From Gammaproteobacteria bacterium (lineage in GTDB: Bacteria > Pseudomonadota > Gammaproteobacteria > Steroidobacterales > Foliamicaceae): a stretch of 64,000 bases of DNA. Of the stretch, positions 16,421-25,517 are shown piece by piece. The DNA lies in contig VXYS01000003.1 of assembly GCA_009845905.1 (NCBI GenBank), forward strand, positions 124,001 through 188,000. The letters are read 5' to 3'. Made by a program: the position numbers and the translations under genes. The notes below the pieces were generated by a model that worked only from the letters and a program-made list of their open reading frames with translations, did no database searches and was not told the origin of the DNA. Numbering within the stretch: position 1 is the first letter of the stretch; the number at the start of each line of letters is the position of its first letter.

Positions 16421-16467
16421 AGGGATGGCGGAGCAAGCTACAGGGATGTATTCATGCGTCTCCCGGA
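16421..16467. repeat. 47-bp core of dispersed repeat, copy 1 (bamE-fur gap)
   Basis: These 47 bases match 22369-22415 at 46 positions. They run from AGGGATGGCGGAGC to GCGTCTCCCGGA and include CAGGGATGTATTCATG. In the dnaK-dnaJ copy this core is flanked by 28-base inverted arms. Here the right flank (GAAGGAAGCGAAGAGAAGGC) looks like a right arm, but the left side (16385-16420) does not pair well with it and instead holds a small hairpin (GCCCCC/GGGGGC, 16393-16411). This looks like a decayed or rearranged copy. It lies between the convergent ends of neither gene but in front of bamE and behind fur. Confidence 0.85.
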
Positions 16468-16516
16468 AGAAGGAAGCGAAGAGAAGGCGGGATTGAAGCG
16501 CTTTGGTCGTTTCGGG

Positions 16517-16930
16517 TCAGTGCCGTTTCCGCACGTACAGGACCAGGCTGTGGTCGATCAGTTCGTAACCCGCCGACCGCACGACTTCTTCCTGCAGGCG
16601 CTCGATGTCCTCGTTGACGAATTCAATGACCTCCCCGGTGTCGATGCAGATCATGTGGTCGTGGTGATCGCCCGAGTCGAGCTCGAACACGGAATGGCCG
16701 CTCTCGAAGTTGTGCCGCGTGACCAGGCCCGCCTGTTCGAACTGTGTCAACACCCGGTAGATCGTCGCCAAGGGAATTTCGTTGTCGTCCGCCGCCAGCT
16801 TCAGGTGGATGTCGTCGGCGCTCAGGTGGCGTTCGCTGCTTTGCGCCAGCACGCGAAAGATGCTGAGCCTGGGCTGGGTGACCTTCAGGCCAACAGCCTG
16901 CAGGTTCTTGCGCGGTACGTTCCTGGTCAC
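16517..16930 (-). CDS. fur: Ferric uptake regulator Fur
   Basis: 137-residue iron-responsive repressor. An N-terminal winged helix (LKVTQPRLSIFRVL, SADDIHLKL, ATIYRVLTQFEQAGLV) precedes the metal-binding dimerisation domain with FESGHSVFELDSGDHHDHMIC and ID-TGEVIEF. Where E. coli Fur has a CxxC pair, only the first cysteine is present (CIDTG), as is known for Pseudomonas Fur. It starts with GTG at 16930, overlapping the recN stop as GTGA, so fur translation is probably coupled to recN. The histidine-rich site indicates a true Fur and not Zur or PerR, though metal specificity cannot be proven from sequence. Confidence 0.96.
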   Translation of the reverse strand: MTRNVPRKNLQAVGLKVTQPRLSIFRVLAQSSERHLSADDIHLKLAADDNEIPLATIYRVLTQFEQAGLVTRHNFESGHSVFELDSGDHHDHMICIDTGEVIEFVNEDIERLQEEVVRSAGYELIDHSLVLYVRKRH

Positions 16931-18636
16931 TTGACTGCCGCCGCCCCGCCCGCATGCGATCCCGCGCCCGGCGTCTGCCTGATGCGCCCGCGCGCGAGCA
17001 TCTCCTCGGCGTGGGCCAGGGTCCGGGGCGTGATCTCCACACCCCCAAGCATACGCGCTACTTCCCGTATCCGTTCGCTTTCGGCCAGTTGCGCGGACAC
17101 CGTTCGCGTGCCGCCGTCGCGCACGATCTTGCTCACCCGGATCTGCCGGCCGGCCTGGCTGGCGACCTGCGGGAGATGGGTCACGCAGAGCACCTGGCCG
17201 CGCTCGCCGAGTTCCGCCAGGCCGGCGCCCACCACTTCGGCTACCCGGCCGCCGATTCCCGAGTCCACTTCATCGAAAACCATGGTCGGCGGCTGTCGGG
17301 CGCCGACCGCCGCAAGCTGGATCGCCAGCCCGATCCGGGCCAGTTCGCCGCCCGAGGCGCAACGCGCCAGCGGACGCGCGGCCTGACCGGGATTGAGCGC
17401 CACCAGGAATTCCACCCGGTCGCGTCCCCTGCGTCCCAAAGCGCCGGTCTCGCCGAAGCGCACGGAAAGCGATCCGCCTTCCATCGCCAGGCCCTGCATG
17501 CGATCGGATACCGCGCGGGCAAACTCCGTTGCCGCCCGCCTGCGGGCCTTGGACAGGCTGGCGGCGCCGTCGTCCGTTTTCCGCCGCAGGTCGTCGCGGC
17601 GCTGGAGCGCCTGCGAAAGCCGTTCGTCCAGCGATTCCAGGCCTTCCTTCTCGTCTTTCAGTTCCGCGGCCAGCCCGGGCAGTTCCTCCTGGCCGCGGCC
17701 GTGCTTGCGGGCCACGGCCAGCAACGCCTGCCGCCGTTGCTGGACTTCGTCAAGATTGCCGTCCTCTTCTTCCAGGTCCATGCCGACATTCTGAATGGAG
17801 GCCACCGCTTCATCGACCAGCACTTCCGATTCGCTGAGCAGGCGGGCCGCCTCCCTGAGGCCGGGCTCGAATTGGCCCGCGCTCTCGAGCGCCTGGCGGG
17901 CGGACGCCAGCGCACTGCCGGCGGAGTGCTCGCTCTCGCGAAGCGCATCAAGGGCGCCGCCTGCCGTTTCGAGCAGGCGCGCCCGGTTGGCCAGGCGCAT
18001 GCGAATGCGGTCCAGTTCTTCCATTTCGCCCGCCTGGGGATTCAGCGCCTCGAGTTCGCCGATCCAGCTGTTCAGCAGGTCCCGGCGAGCGGCCCGCTCG
18101 CCGGCGCGCTGATTCAGGGAGTCGCATTCGCGCTCCGCGTCGCGCAGTTCCTGGTAGCGCGCCGAAAACTCTTCCACGGATTCGGACAGCCCTCCGAACT
18201 CGTCCAGGATGCGCAGTTGCGCCCCGGTGTGAAGCAATGCCTGGTGCGCCTTCTGCCCGGAGATGTCCACGATGCAGGCGCCCAGCTCGCGCAAGCGGCG
18301 GGCGGGGACCGGCACGCCGTTCAGGGAGCCGCGCGAGCGCCCGTCGGCGCGGATGACCCGCCGCATGATGCACTCGCCGGCGAGGTCGTAATCGCCGGCC
18401 CAGGAAGGCAGCGGCGTTGACTCGGGGACCTCGAAACAGGCGGTCACGTCCGCCTGCGTTTCGCCGGTGCGCACCTGGTTCGAGTCGGCGCGCTCGCCGG
18501 TGGCCAGCGACAGCGCCTCCACCAGAATGGACTTTCCCGCGCCGGTCTCCCCGGTCAGCGCGGTGAATCCCGGCTCCATGTCCAGTTCGGCGGAATCGAC
18601 CACAGCCAGGTTGCGGATGGCCAGGTGGGTCAGCAC
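16927..18636 (-). CDS. recN: DNA repair protein RecN
   Basis: 569 residues, normal for RecN, an SMC-like ATPase acting in double-strand break repair. Walker A is near the N-terminus (GETGAGKSILVEALSLATG), long coiled-coil arms rich in Glu, Ala and Arg fill the middle (about residues 155-370), and the C-terminal half carries the signature CASGGELARIGLAIQL, Walker B (TMVFDEVDSGIGG) and CVTHLPQVAS. It starts at ATG 18636, 4 bases after the nadK stop, and overlaps fur at its end, giving nadK-recN-fur as one transcription unit. RecN is usually SOS-controlled; I found no clear LexA box. Confidence 0.96.
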   Translation of the reverse strand: MLTHLAIRNLAVVDSAELDMEPGFTALTGETGAGKSILVEALSLATGERADSNQVRTGETQADVTACFEVPESTPLPSWAGDYDLAGECIMRRVIRADGRSRGSLNGVPVPARRLRELGACIVDISGQKAHQALLHTGAQLRILDEFGGLSESVEEFSARYQELRDAERECDSLNQRAGERAARRDLLNSWIGELEALNPQAGEMEELDRIRMRLANRARLLETAGGALDALRESEHSAGSALASARQALESAGQFEPGLREAARLLSESEVLVDEAVASIQNVGMDLEEEDGNLDEVQQRRQALLAVARKHGRGQEELPGLAAELKDEKEGLESLDERLSQALQRRDDLRRKTDDGAASLSKARRRAATEFARAVSDRMQGLAMEGGSLSVRFGETGALGRRGRDRVEFLVALNPGQAARPLARCASGGELARIGLAIQLAAVGARQPPTMVFDEVDSGIGGRVAEVVGAGLAELGERGQVLCVTHLPQVASQAGRQIRVSKIVRDGGTRTVSAQLAESERIREVARMLGGVEITPRTLAHAEEMLARGRIRQTPGAGSHAGGAAAVK

Positions 18637-18640
18637 GAAT

Positions 18641-19504
18641 CTAGCCGGCGTCTTGCGTCGCGGGCCCCTTGGCCCAGTTGAGCTTCTCGCGAAGCACCGA
18701 GAAATAGTTGTAGTCGGACGGATGGATCAGCTTGAGCCGGCGCGAGGAGCGGGACACGTGCAGCGTCTGGCCGTATTCCAGGACGCCCAGATCGACGCCG
18801 TCGCAACTCACGGCCGCGGTAATTCCGGTGTCCGCCGGGATCGCCAGCGCCAGCTTCGCGGCGCCCGGAATCACCAGCGGACGGTCGTCCAGTTTGTGCG
18901 GGCAGATCGGCACCAGCACGGTGGCATCGAGGCGCGGATCGACAATGGGCCCCCCGCAACTCATCGCGTAGGCGGTGGAGCCGGTGGGCGTGGCGGCGAT
19001 GAACCCGTCGCCGCGGTGGGTGGCGATATGGCGCCCGTCCACCGTGGTCGAAAGCTCAAGGATCCGGGCGCCGCCGCTGCGATGCGCGACCACATCGTTG
19101 ACCGCCGTGGCGCGCAGGGCCTTGCCCTTCCTGCGGGTCAGCCGGGCGCTCAGCAGCATGCGGCGTTCCGAAAAGTACTGGCCTGCCAGCAGCGCGGAAA
19201 GTTCCGATTCGAATCGTTCCTGACCCAGGTCGGCCAGGAACCCGAGCCGGCCCAGGTTGACGCCCAGCAGGGGAGTGTCTCGCTGCACGGCGACCTGCGC
19301 CGCGCGCAGCATGGCGCCGTCCCCACCCATCGCGATGATCAACTGGGCCTCCTGCGCAGTCGCCGGTTTCTCCTGGCCGTGCGCGAGCGTTGCCGAGCAT
19401 CCGAGTTCGGTCAGATGGGCCGCCAGTTCGCCGGCCGCCTGCGCGATGGCGTCGTGCCCGTCTCGGGCAAGAATCGCCACCCTTTGGAACTGGATTTTCG
19501 GCAT
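18641..19504 (-). CDS. nadK: NAD kinase
   Basis: 287 residues from ATG 19504 (MPKIQFQRVAIL); longer frames run into the grpE promoter and are rejected. The enzyme phosphorylates NAD to NADP using ATP or polyphosphate. Motifs are the GGDG box (IIAMGGDGAMLRAAQ), VNLGRLGFLADL, the NDVVAHR stretch and the second substrate-binding block GDGFIAATPTGSTAYAMSCG. Divergently oriented from grpE with a 115-base gap holding a candidate heat-shock promoter for grpE. It precedes recN by 4 bases. Confidence 0.96.
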   Translation of the reverse strand: MPKIQFQRVAILARDGHDAIAQAAGELAAHLTELGCSATLAHGQEKPATAQEAQLIIAMGGDGAMLRAAQVAVQRDTPLLGVNLGRLGFLADLGQERFESELSALLAGQYFSERRMLLSARLTRRKGKALRATAVNDVVAHRSGGARILELSTTVDGRHIATHRGDGFIAATPTGSTAYAMSCGGPIVDPRLDATVLVPICPHKLDDRPLVIPGAAKLALAIPADTGITAAVSCDGVDLGVLEYGQTLHVSRSSRRLKLIHPSDYNYFSVLREKLNWAKGPATQDAG

Positions 19505-19547
19505 TTGCGGAACCTCTGTTCGGCGGCAGTCCAACAGGCTGTTGCGG

Positions 19548-19575
19548 CTTGAAAAAGAGGAATAATGCACCATAG
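19548..19575 (+). promoter_or_regulatory. Candidate sigma-32 heat-shock promoter of grpE
   Basis: CTTGAAA at 19548-19554 matches the sigma-32 -35 consensus exactly. After a 13-base spacer comes CACCATAG at 19568-19575, similar to the -10 consensus CCCCATNT with two mismatches. It lies about 45 bases upstream of grpE ATG 19620, where a heat-shock promoter is expected. Assignment is by motif only. Confidence 0.6.
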
Positions 19576-19619
19576 TACCCCCGCATGGAATACACGGGCG
19601 AGCAAAGGGGAAACTGCCA

Positions 19620-20207
19620 ATGAGCAAGCGCAAGCAATCCGAAGAGCCGGAAGCCGAAGGTACGGCGGATGCGGCTGTCAGCGCCGATGCCGCCGAATCC
19701 GCCGAACCGGAAGATCCCGCGAAGCAGATCGAGGGCCTCAAGGCCGCGCTCAACGAACAGCATGAGGCTCATTTACGGGCGGTGGCCGAGGCCGAGAACG
19801 TTCGCCGGCGCGCGCAAAGGGAAATCAGCAATGCGTACGGGCGCGGTCAGCGGCAGATCGCGCGCGAATTCCTGGCGTCCATCGACGCACTGGAGTTGGG
19901 CCTGAGTTCCGCCGACGGCGCCACCGCGGAAACCCTCCTGGAAGGGCAGCAGGCCACGCTCCGCCAGCTACTGAAGGCGCTGGAGCAGTTCGGCGTCGAG
20001 GCGGTGGACCCCGAGGGCGAGCCCTTCGATCCGGAGCGCCACGAGGCGGTGAGCATGCAGCCGTCCGATTCGGTGGCTGCCGACAGCGTGATCGCCGTCA
20101 TGCAGAAGGGTTATCTCATGCAGGGCAGCCTGCTGCGCGCCGCGCGCGTCGTGGTATGTTCCGGCCCCCCCGAGGCTGCGGAGCCGGCGAACGACGCAGA
20201 CGACTAA
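19620..20207 (+). CDS. grpE: Nucleotide exchange factor GrpE
   Basis: 195 residues. GrpE releases ADP from DnaK. An acidic, alanine-rich, probably disordered N-terminus (about residues 1-40) is followed by the long coiled coil (AKQIEGLKAALNEQHEAHLR, AEAENVRRRAQREIS) and the C-terminal beta domain containing GVEAVDPEGEPFDPERHEAV and VMQKGYLMQGSLLRAARVVV. First gene of grpE-dnaK-dnaJ, preceded by a candidate sigma-32 promoter and followed by a long hairpin before dnaK. Confidence 0.96.
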   Translation: MSKRKQSEEPEAEGTADAAVSADAAESAEPEDPAKQIEGLKAALNEQHEAHLRAVAEAENVRRRAQREISNAYGRGQRQIAREFLASIDALELGLSSADGATAETLLEGQQATLRQLLKALEQFGVEAVDPEGEPFDPERHEAVSMQPSDSVAADSVIAVMQKGYLMQGSLLRAARVVVCSGPPEAAEPANDADD

Positions 20208-20208
20208 A

Positions 20209-20278
20209 GCGCGGTGATGCACCCTTCCTGGCAGGAGCGTCGCGAAGTGGCTCCAGAAGGAAGGGTGCATCACCGCGC
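20209..20278. repeat. Long perfect inverted repeat between grpE and dnaK
   Basis: Arms 20209-20228 and 20259-20278 are a perfect 20-base inverted repeat (left arm starts GCGCGGTGATGC). The 30-base loop has a further small pairing (GAGC/GCTC). No T-tract follows, so it is not a standard intrinsic terminator, but it begins one base after the grpE stop codon and could end or process the grpE message before the dnaK promoter. The interior right side shares AGTGGCTCCA with the element at 29820-29951, suggesting a distant relation to that repeat family. Confidence 0.8.
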
Positions 20279-20298
20279 GAAGGGAAAGCTCCCCGCCC

Positions 20299-20327
20299 GT
20301 TGAATTGCGGGCCCTGAATCCTCATAT
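20299..20327 (+). promoter_or_regulatory. Candidate sigma-32 heat-shock promoter of dnaK
   Basis: GTTGAAT at 20299-20305 resembles the -35 element CTTGAAA. After 14 bases comes CCTCATAT at 20320-20327, which fits the -10 consensus CCCCATNT with one mismatch. It lies 45 bases upstream of dnaK ATG 20372 and downstream of the inverted repeat at 20209-20278, so dnaK could be transcribed independently of grpE. Confidence 0.6.
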
Positions 20328-20371
20328 CGGGTATTGGTAACAAATGTGTTGAAGTTCATGGAGAAACACGC

Positions 20372-22312
20372 ATGAGCAAGATAATCGGAATCGATCTGGG
20401 GACCACCAATTCCTGCGTGGCCGTCATGGACGGCAAGCAGGGCAAGGTGATCGAGAATTCCGAAGGCGACCGCACCACGCCTTCGATCGTCGCTTTCGCA
20501 AAGGACGACCAGGTCCTGGTGGGCCAGTCCGCCAAGCGCCAGGCCATCACCAATCCCACCAACACGCTGTACGCGATCAAGCGTCTGATCGGGCGCAGGT
20601 TCAAGGACAGCGTCGTGCAGCGCGATGCCGAGATGGTGCCGTACAAGCTGGTGGAATCGGACAACGGCGACGCCTGGGTGGAGGTCAAGGGGCGCAAGAT
20701 CGCACCGCCCGAGATTTCCGCGCGCGTTCTCCAGAAGATGAAGAAGACGGCCGAGGATTTCCTGGGTGAGGACGTGACCGAAGCCGTGATCACGGTCCCG
20801 GCCTATTTCAACGACTCCCAGCGCCAGGCCACCAAGGACGCCGGCAAGATCGCCGGGCTCGAGGTCAAGCGCATCATCAACGAGCCTACCGCGGCCGCGC
20901 TGGCCTACGGCATGGGCCAGCAGCGCGGCGACCGCAAGATTGCCGTATACGACCTGGGCGGCGGCACCTTCGATATCTCGATCATCGAGATTGCCGAGAT
21001 CGACGGCGAGACGCAGTTCGAAGTGCTGGCCACCAACGGCGACACTTTCCTGGGCGGAGAGGACTTCGACAACCGGCTGATCGACTACCTCGCCGGCGAG
21101 TTCGAGAAGGAGCAGGGAGTGGACATCCGCAAGGACCCGCTGGCCATGCAGCGCCTGAAGGAGGCCGCGGAGAAGGCCAAGATCGAACTGTCCACGCAGC
21201 AACAGACGGAGATCAACCTGCCGTTCATCACCGCCGACGCGGACGGGCCCAAGCACATGAACATCCGGGTCACCCGCGCCAAGCTCGAGGCCCTGGTGGA
21301 GGACCTCATCAGCCGCACGATCGGGCCCTGCCGCACGGCGCTGTCCGACGCCGGCCTTTCCGTGGGCGACATCAACGACGTGATCCTGGTGGGCGGGCAG
21401 ATCCGCATGCCCAAGGTCCAGGAAGCCGTGCGCGACTTCTTCGGCCGCGATCCGCGCAAGGACGTGAATCCCGACGAGGCCGTGGCGCTGGGCGCCGCCA
21501 TCCAGGCCGGCGTCCTTTCCGGGAGCGTCAAGGACGTATTGCTCCTCGACGTGACCCCGCTGTCCCTGGGCATCGAGACGCTGGGGCAGGTCATGACCCG
21601 TCTGATCGACAAGAACACGACGATTCCGACCCGCGCCAACCAGGTGTTCTCGACCGCCGAGGACGGCCAGTCCGCGGTGACGATCCACGTGCTGCAGGGC
21701 GAGCGCCAGCGGGCCGCGGACAACAAGTCGCTGGGACGCTTCGACCTCACCGACATTCCGCCGGCGCCGCGCGGCGTGCCGCAGATCGAGGTGACCTTCG
21801 ATATCGACGCCAACGGCATCCTGAACGTGTCGGCCAAGGACAAGGCCACCGGTCGCGAGCAGAAGATCGTGATCAAGGCCTCCAGCGGGCTGTCCGACAA
21901 GGAGATCGACCAGATGGTCCAGGAAGCCGAGATGCATGCCGAGGAGGACCGCAAGTTCCGCGAACTGGTGGACGTGCGCAACCAGGCCGACGGGCTGGTG
22001 CACTCCAGCGAGAAGGCGCTGTCCGACCTGGGCGAAAAGGTGCAGCCGGACGAGCGGGCGGCCATCGAATCGGCTGTGGCCGACCTGAAGACGGCGCTGC
22101 AGGGCGACGACAAGTCGGTCATCGAAGCCAAGAGCCGGGCGCTGTCCGAGGCGGCCGCGGGCCTTGCCCAGCGGGTCTACCAGGAGCAGGCGCAGGCCGA
22201 GCAGGGCGCCGCAGGCGCGGAGCCGGAAATGGACTCCGGCGGCGATGACGCCGACGTCACCGACGCGGAGTTCGAGGACGTTACGCCGGACGACCAGAAG
22301 AAGTCCGCCTGA
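20372..22312 (+). CDS. dnaK: Chaperone DnaK (Hsp70)
   Basis: 646 residues, the standard length. Nucleotide-binding domain about 1-385: phosphate-1 loop [16 protein letters not shown], phosphate-2 [14 protein letters not shown], adenosine loop [16 protein letters not shown]. The hydrophobic linker [18 protein letters not shown] leads into the substrate-binding beta domain ([18 protein letters not shown]) and the helical lid (about 500-610), then a disordered acidic tail ending [11 protein letters not shown]. The loop reads GGQIRMP where GGMTRMP is commoner; this is a mild variant. It works with GrpE (upstream) and DnaJ (downstream), refolding proteins in an ATP cycle. Confidence 0.98.
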   Translation: MSKIIGIDLGTTNSCVAVMDGKQGKVIENSEGDRTTPSIVAFAKDDQVLVGQSAKRQAITNPTNTLYAIKRLIGRRFKDSVVQRDAEMVPYKLVESDNGDAWVEVKGRKIAPPEISARVLQKMKKTAEDFLGEDVTEAVITVPAYFNDSQRQATKDAGKIAGLEVKRIINEPTAAALAYGMGQQRGDRKIAVYDLGGGTFDISIIEIAEIDGETQFEVLATNGDTFLGGEDFDNRLIDYLAGEFEKEQGVDIRKDPLAMQRLKEAAEKAKIELSTQQQTEINLPFITADADGPKHMNIRVTRAKLEALVEDLISRTIGPCRTALSDAGLSVGDINDVILVGGQIRMPKVQEAVRDFFGRDPRKDVNPDEAVALGAAIQAGVLSGSVKDVLLLDVTPLSLGIETLGQVMTRLIDKNTTIPTRANQVFSTAEDGQSAVTIHVLQGERQRAADNKSLGRFDLTDIPPAPRGVPQIEVTFDIDANGILNVSAKDKATGREQKIVIKASSGLSDKEIDQMVQEAEMHAEEDRKFRELVDVRNQADGLVHSSEKALSDLGEKVQPDERAAIESAVADLKTALQGDDKSVIEAKSRALSEAAAGLAQRVYQEQAQAEQGAAGAEPEMDSGGDDADVTDAEFEDVTPDDQKKSA

Positions 22313-22329
22313 TTGCTACGCACACCGTA

Positions 22330-22436
22330 GCCGTCTCTTCGCCTCCTCCGTCCGGGAGTATTGGAGGCAGGGATGCCGGAGCAAGCTACAGGGATGTATT
22401 CATGCGTCTCCCGGACGGAGGAGGCGAAGAGACGGC
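22330..22436. repeat. Long palindromic repeat between dnaK and dnaJ (copy 2)
   Basis: Arms 22330-22357 and 22409-22436 form a perfect 28-base inverted repeat (left arm starts GCCGTCTCTTCGCC). The interior 22369-22415 is the 47-base core also found at 16421-16467. Read on the minus strand, the interior begins GGGAGACGC and ends in a CTCCAATACTCCC-like motif, the same ends seen at 29820-29951 and 36414-36511. Transcribed, it would give a very stable stem in the dnaK-dnaJ message and could influence the relative output of the two genes (inference). Confidence 0.9.
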
Positions 22437-22458
22437 GGACTCGAAGGGAGTAACCTGA

Positions 22459-23586
22459 ATGGCCGAGCGGGACTACTACGAGGTCCTCGGCGTGGACCGC
22501 AACGCGTCGGAAGCGGATGTCAAGAAGGCATTCCGGCGCCTGGCCATGCGCTATCACCCGGACCGCAATCCCGACCAGGGCGAGGAAGCCGCGAACCGCT
22601 TCAAGGAGGCCAAGCGCGCCTACGAGATCCTGAGCGACGAGCAAAAGCGCGCCGCCTACGATCAGTTCGGCCATGCAGGCGTCGAAGCGGGCGCCGGCGC
22701 CGGCGCGTCCGCAGACCCTTTCAACACGATCTTCGGCGACATCTTCGGCGAAGTCTTCGGCGGCCGGCGCGGCGGCGCACAACAGTCCCGCCGCGGCGCC
22801 AACCTGCGCTACCGGCTCGACCTGGACTTTACCCAGGCCATATTCGGCGCCGATGTGCGGATCACCATTCCGCGCACCGTGGCCTGTTCCACCTGTTCCG
22901 GCTCCGGGGCCCGGCCCGGGACCGGGTTGAGCACCTGCGGACGCTGCGGAGGCGCCGGGCAGACCCAGGTGCGCCAGGGCATCTTTTCCATCCGGCAGAC
23001 TTGCGGCGCATGCGGCGGCGAGGGGCGCGTCGTGTCCGATCCCTGCGGGGACTGCTCCGGCAACGGTGCGGTCCGCAAGAGCGAGGAGATTTCGCTCAAG
23101 GTGCCGCCGGGCGTGGACACCGGCGACCGTTCCCGCGTGCGCGGCAAGGGCAACGCAGGAAAACGCGGCGGCCCGGCCGGCGACCTGCTGGTGGAAATGA
23201 ACGTCCGGCCCCATCCCTTCTTTGAGCGGGACGGGGCCAATCTGCACTGCCGCTTTCCATTAAGCTTTACCACCGCTGCCCTGGGTGGAGAGGTGGAAGT
23301 GCCGACACTGACCGGAAACGTGAAACTGAAGATCCCCGCCGGCACCCAATCCGGGCGCACCTTCCGCCTGCGCAATCGCGGCGTCAAGCCGGCCCGCGGC
23401 GGACGCAAGGGGGACCTCTTCTGCCATATCGAAGTCGAAACGCCCGTGGGGCTGAACGGCGCACAGAAGCGGCTGCTCAAGGAGTTTGCCCGGGAGCTTG
23501 AGAGCCAGGGCGACCGCCAGCAGCCCCGCCGGGCGCGCTGGCTCGAGTGGGCGCGGGGCAAGGGAAGCGAGCGGCGCGCATCATGA
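22459..23586 (+). CDS. dnaJ: Co-chaperone DnaJ (Hsp40, class A)
   Basis: 375 residues. J domain 1-70 with the HPD tripeptide in [12 protein letters not shown], which stimulates DnaK ATPase. A short glycine/phenylalanine-rich linker follows ([20 protein letters not shown]). The zinc-binding domain has all four CxxCxGxG repeats ([32 protein letters not shown]). Two C-terminal substrate-binding barrels and a dimerisation tail complete it. It stops in an ATGA overlap with dapB, joining the chaperone operon to the lysine/carbamoyl-phosphate genes. Confidence 0.98.
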   Translation: MAERDYYEVLGVDRNASEADVKKAFRRLAMRYHPDRNPDQGEEAANRFKEAKRAYEILSDEQKRAAYDQFGHAGVEAGAGAGASADPFNTIFGDIFGEVFGGRRGGAQQSRRGANLRYRLDLDFTQAIFGADVRITIPRTVACSTCSGSGARPGTGLSTCGRCGGAGQTQVRQGIFSIRQTCGACGGEGRVVSDPCGDCSGNGAVRKSEEISLKVPPGVDTGDRSRVRGKGNAGKRGGPAGDLLVEMNVRPHPFFERDGANLHCRFPLSFTTAALGGEVEVPTLTGNVKLKIPAGTQSGRTFRLRNRGVKPARGGRKGDLFCHIEVETPVGLNGAQKRLLKEFARELESQGDRQQPRRARWLEWARGKGSERRAS

Positions 23587-24389
23587 AGATCAGCCTGCTG
23601 GGAGCCAGCGGCCGCATGGGTCGCGAACTGATGACACGGGTGGCCGCGGCCGGCGACCTGGAGCTTGCGGGCGCCCTGGCGGTGCCCGACGATGCCTGGA
23701 TCGGTCAGGACGCCGGGCTGGCCGCCAACCTTCCCGCCGCCGGTGTCGAGGTCACGGATTCGCCGGCCGAATGCGTTGCCGGCGCCGATGTGGCGATCGA
23801 TTTTTCCTCCGCTGCCGTGACAGCGGAGATCGCATCCGCCTGCGCCGAAGCCGGCTGCGCGCTGGTGGAGGGCGTGACCGGAATCGGCGAGGCGGGCCAG
23901 GCGGCCCTCGAAAGGGTTGCCGGGCGGATCGCCGTCCTGCAGGCCAGCAACATGAGCCTGGGCGTGTACGTGCTGAATGAACTGCTCAGGGTGGCGGCGG
24001 GGCAGCTCGGTGAGGACTACGACCTCGAAATCGTCGAGACCCACCATCGCGGCAAGGCCGACGCCCCGTCGGGGACGGCGCTGCAACTCGGCAGGACGGC
24101 CGCCGCGGCGCGCGGACGGGAGTTCTCCGAGGTTGCCGTTTTCCAGCGCCATGGTCAGACCGGTGCACGGGAGAAGGGCTCCATAGGGTTCAGCGCGGTG
24201 CGCGGAGGGGGTTATTCCGGCAATCATTCCGTGTTGCTGGCCGGCAACGAGGAAGTGCTGGAATTGCGGCACCAGAGCCTGAGCCGCGGCGTATTCGCCG
24301 CCGGAGCGCTGCGCGCCGCACGCTGGCTTGCCGGCCGGCCGCCCGGGCTGTACGATTTGTCCTCCGTAATGGCGGCTTCCGCGAACTAG
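23583..24389 (+). CDS. dapB: 4-hydroxy-tetrahydrodipicolinate reductase
   Basis: 268 residues from ATG 23583 ([15 protein letters not shown]). It catalyses the NAD(P)H-dependent reduction step of the diaminopimelate/lysine pathway. The N-terminal Rossmann motif is GASGRMG; the mid-protein block [22 protein letters not shown] carries the catalytic E-x-H-H-x-x-K-x-D-x-P-S-G-T-A signature; the C-terminus has [21 protein letters not shown]. Order dnaJ-dapB-carA-carB is conserved in pseudomonads. Its TAG stop shares one base with the carA GTG start. Confidence 0.96.
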   Translation: MKISLLGASGRMGRELMTRVAAAGDLELAGALAVPDDAWIGQDAGLAANLPAAGVEVTDSPAECVAGADVAIDFSSAAVTAEIASACAEAGCALVEGVTGIGEAGQAALERVAGRIAVLQASNMSLGVYVLNELLRVAAGQLGEDYDLEIVETHHRGKADAPSGTALQLGRTAAAARGREFSEVAVFQRHGQTGAREKGSIGFSAVRGGGYSGNHSVLLAGNEEVLELRHQSLSRGVFAAGALRAARWLAGRPPGLYDLSSVMAASAN

Positions 24390-25513
24390 TGACTCCCGCG
24401 GTGCTAGCCCTGGCGGGCGGGGCCGTGTTCCGTGGCTGGTCGATCGGCGCCGATGGAGAGACCGTCGGCGAGGTGGTGTTCAACACCGCCATGACCGGCT
24501 ACCAGGAAATCCTCACCGATCCGTCCTATTGCCGGCAGATCGTGACCCTGACTGTGCCCCACGTGGGCAACACCGGCGCTAACTGCGAAGACTACGAGTC
24601 CGACCGTGTCTATGCGGCGGGTCTGATCATCCGCGATTTGCCGGTAGTCGAAAGCAATTGGCGCAAGGACACGCCGTTCACGGATTTTCTTCGTGACGAA
24701 GGCACGGTTGCGATCGCCGGGATCGATACCCGACGGCTGACGCGCATCCTGAGAGAAGAGGGCGCGCAGCAGGGCTGCATCCTCACCGGTTCGGATCGGT
24801 CCGACGAGGCGCTGGCCAGGGCCCGCGCCGCACCGGGCATGGTGGGCATGGACCTGGCCCGAGTCGTGAGCGTCGACTCGGCCTATGAGTGGCCGGTGGA
24901 CACCGGAGGTCCGGAAATCGCCTGGACCGGCGGCACTGAAGGCCGGAGGTTCGACCGGATCGTGGCCTACGACTACGGCGTCAAGCGGAACATTCTCCGC
25001 TCGCTGGCCCGTCTGGCCCGGCGCGTGACCGTGCTGCCCGCCGAGGCGCCGGCAAGCGAGGCCCTTTCGCTGAAGCCGGACGGCATTTTCCTGTCAAACG
25101 GACCCGGCGACCCCGAGCCCTGCACCTACGCGATCGAGGCGGTAAAGGAGATTCTGGACACGGGAACGCCCGTCCTGGGCATCTGCCTGGGCCACCAGAT
25201 CCTGGGTCTGGCCTGCGGTGCACGCACAATGAAGATGAAATTTGGACATCACGGGGCCAATCATCCTATTGTGGACCTCGAAAGCGGGGAGGTGGCCATC
25301 AGCAGCCAGAACCACGGCTTTGCCGTGGAAGAGGAGAGCCTGCCCCATAGTCTGCGGGCCACCCATCGCTCGCTGTTCGATGGAACCCTGCAGGGCCTGG
25401 CGCACCGTAGTCGACCCGCCATCGGCTTTCAGGGCCACCCCGAGGCCAGCCCGGGCCCGCATGATCTTGGCTACGCCTTCGAACGCTTCGCCGGACTGAT
25501 CAGGACCTCTTGA
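24389..25513 (+). CDS. carA: Carbamoyl-phosphate synthase small subunit
   Basis: 374 residues, starting with GTG 24389 ([20 protein letters not shown]), which sets the family N-terminus. It hydrolyses glutamine and passes ammonia to CarB for carbamoyl phosphate used in arginine and pyrimidine synthesis. The N-terminal CarA-specific domain includes [19 protein letters not shown]. The class I amidotransferase domain has the nucleophile in [15 protein letters not shown] and the histidine-glutamate pair in [13 protein letters not shown]. It is followed by carB after 4 bases. Confidence 0.97.
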   Translation: MTPAVLALAGGAVFRGWSIGADGETVGEVVFNTAMTGYQEILTDPSYCRQIVTLTVPHVGNTGANCEDYESDRVYAAGLIIRDLPVVESNWRKDTPFTDFLRDEGTVAIAGIDTRRLTRILREEGAQQGCILTGSDRSDEALARARAAPGMVGMDLARVVSVDSAYEWPVDTGGPEIAWTGGTEGRRFDRIVAYDYGVKRNILRSLARLARRVTVLPAEAPASEALSLKPDGIFLSNGPGDPEPCTYAIEAVKEILDTGTPVLGICLGHQILGLACGARTMKMKFGHHGANHPIVDLESGEVAISSQNHGFAVEEESLPHSLRATHRSLFDGTLQGLAHRSRPAIGFQGHPEASPGPHDLGYAFERFAGLIRTS

Positions 25514-25517
25514 CCCG

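Noticed and set aside
19505-19753. N-terminal extension of nadK of 83 codons
   Set aside because: It runs through the grpE promoter and the start of grpE on the other strand and resembles nothing; ATG 19504 gives the family N-terminus.
20209-20278. Intrinsic terminator after grpE
   Set aside because: The hairpin is strong, but no T-run follows either arm, so it is listed as a repeat and not called a terminator.
20270-22003. A 577-codon minus-strand frame opposite dnaK
   Set aside because: Antisense shadow of a strongly conserved gene; no ribosome-binding site or family match.
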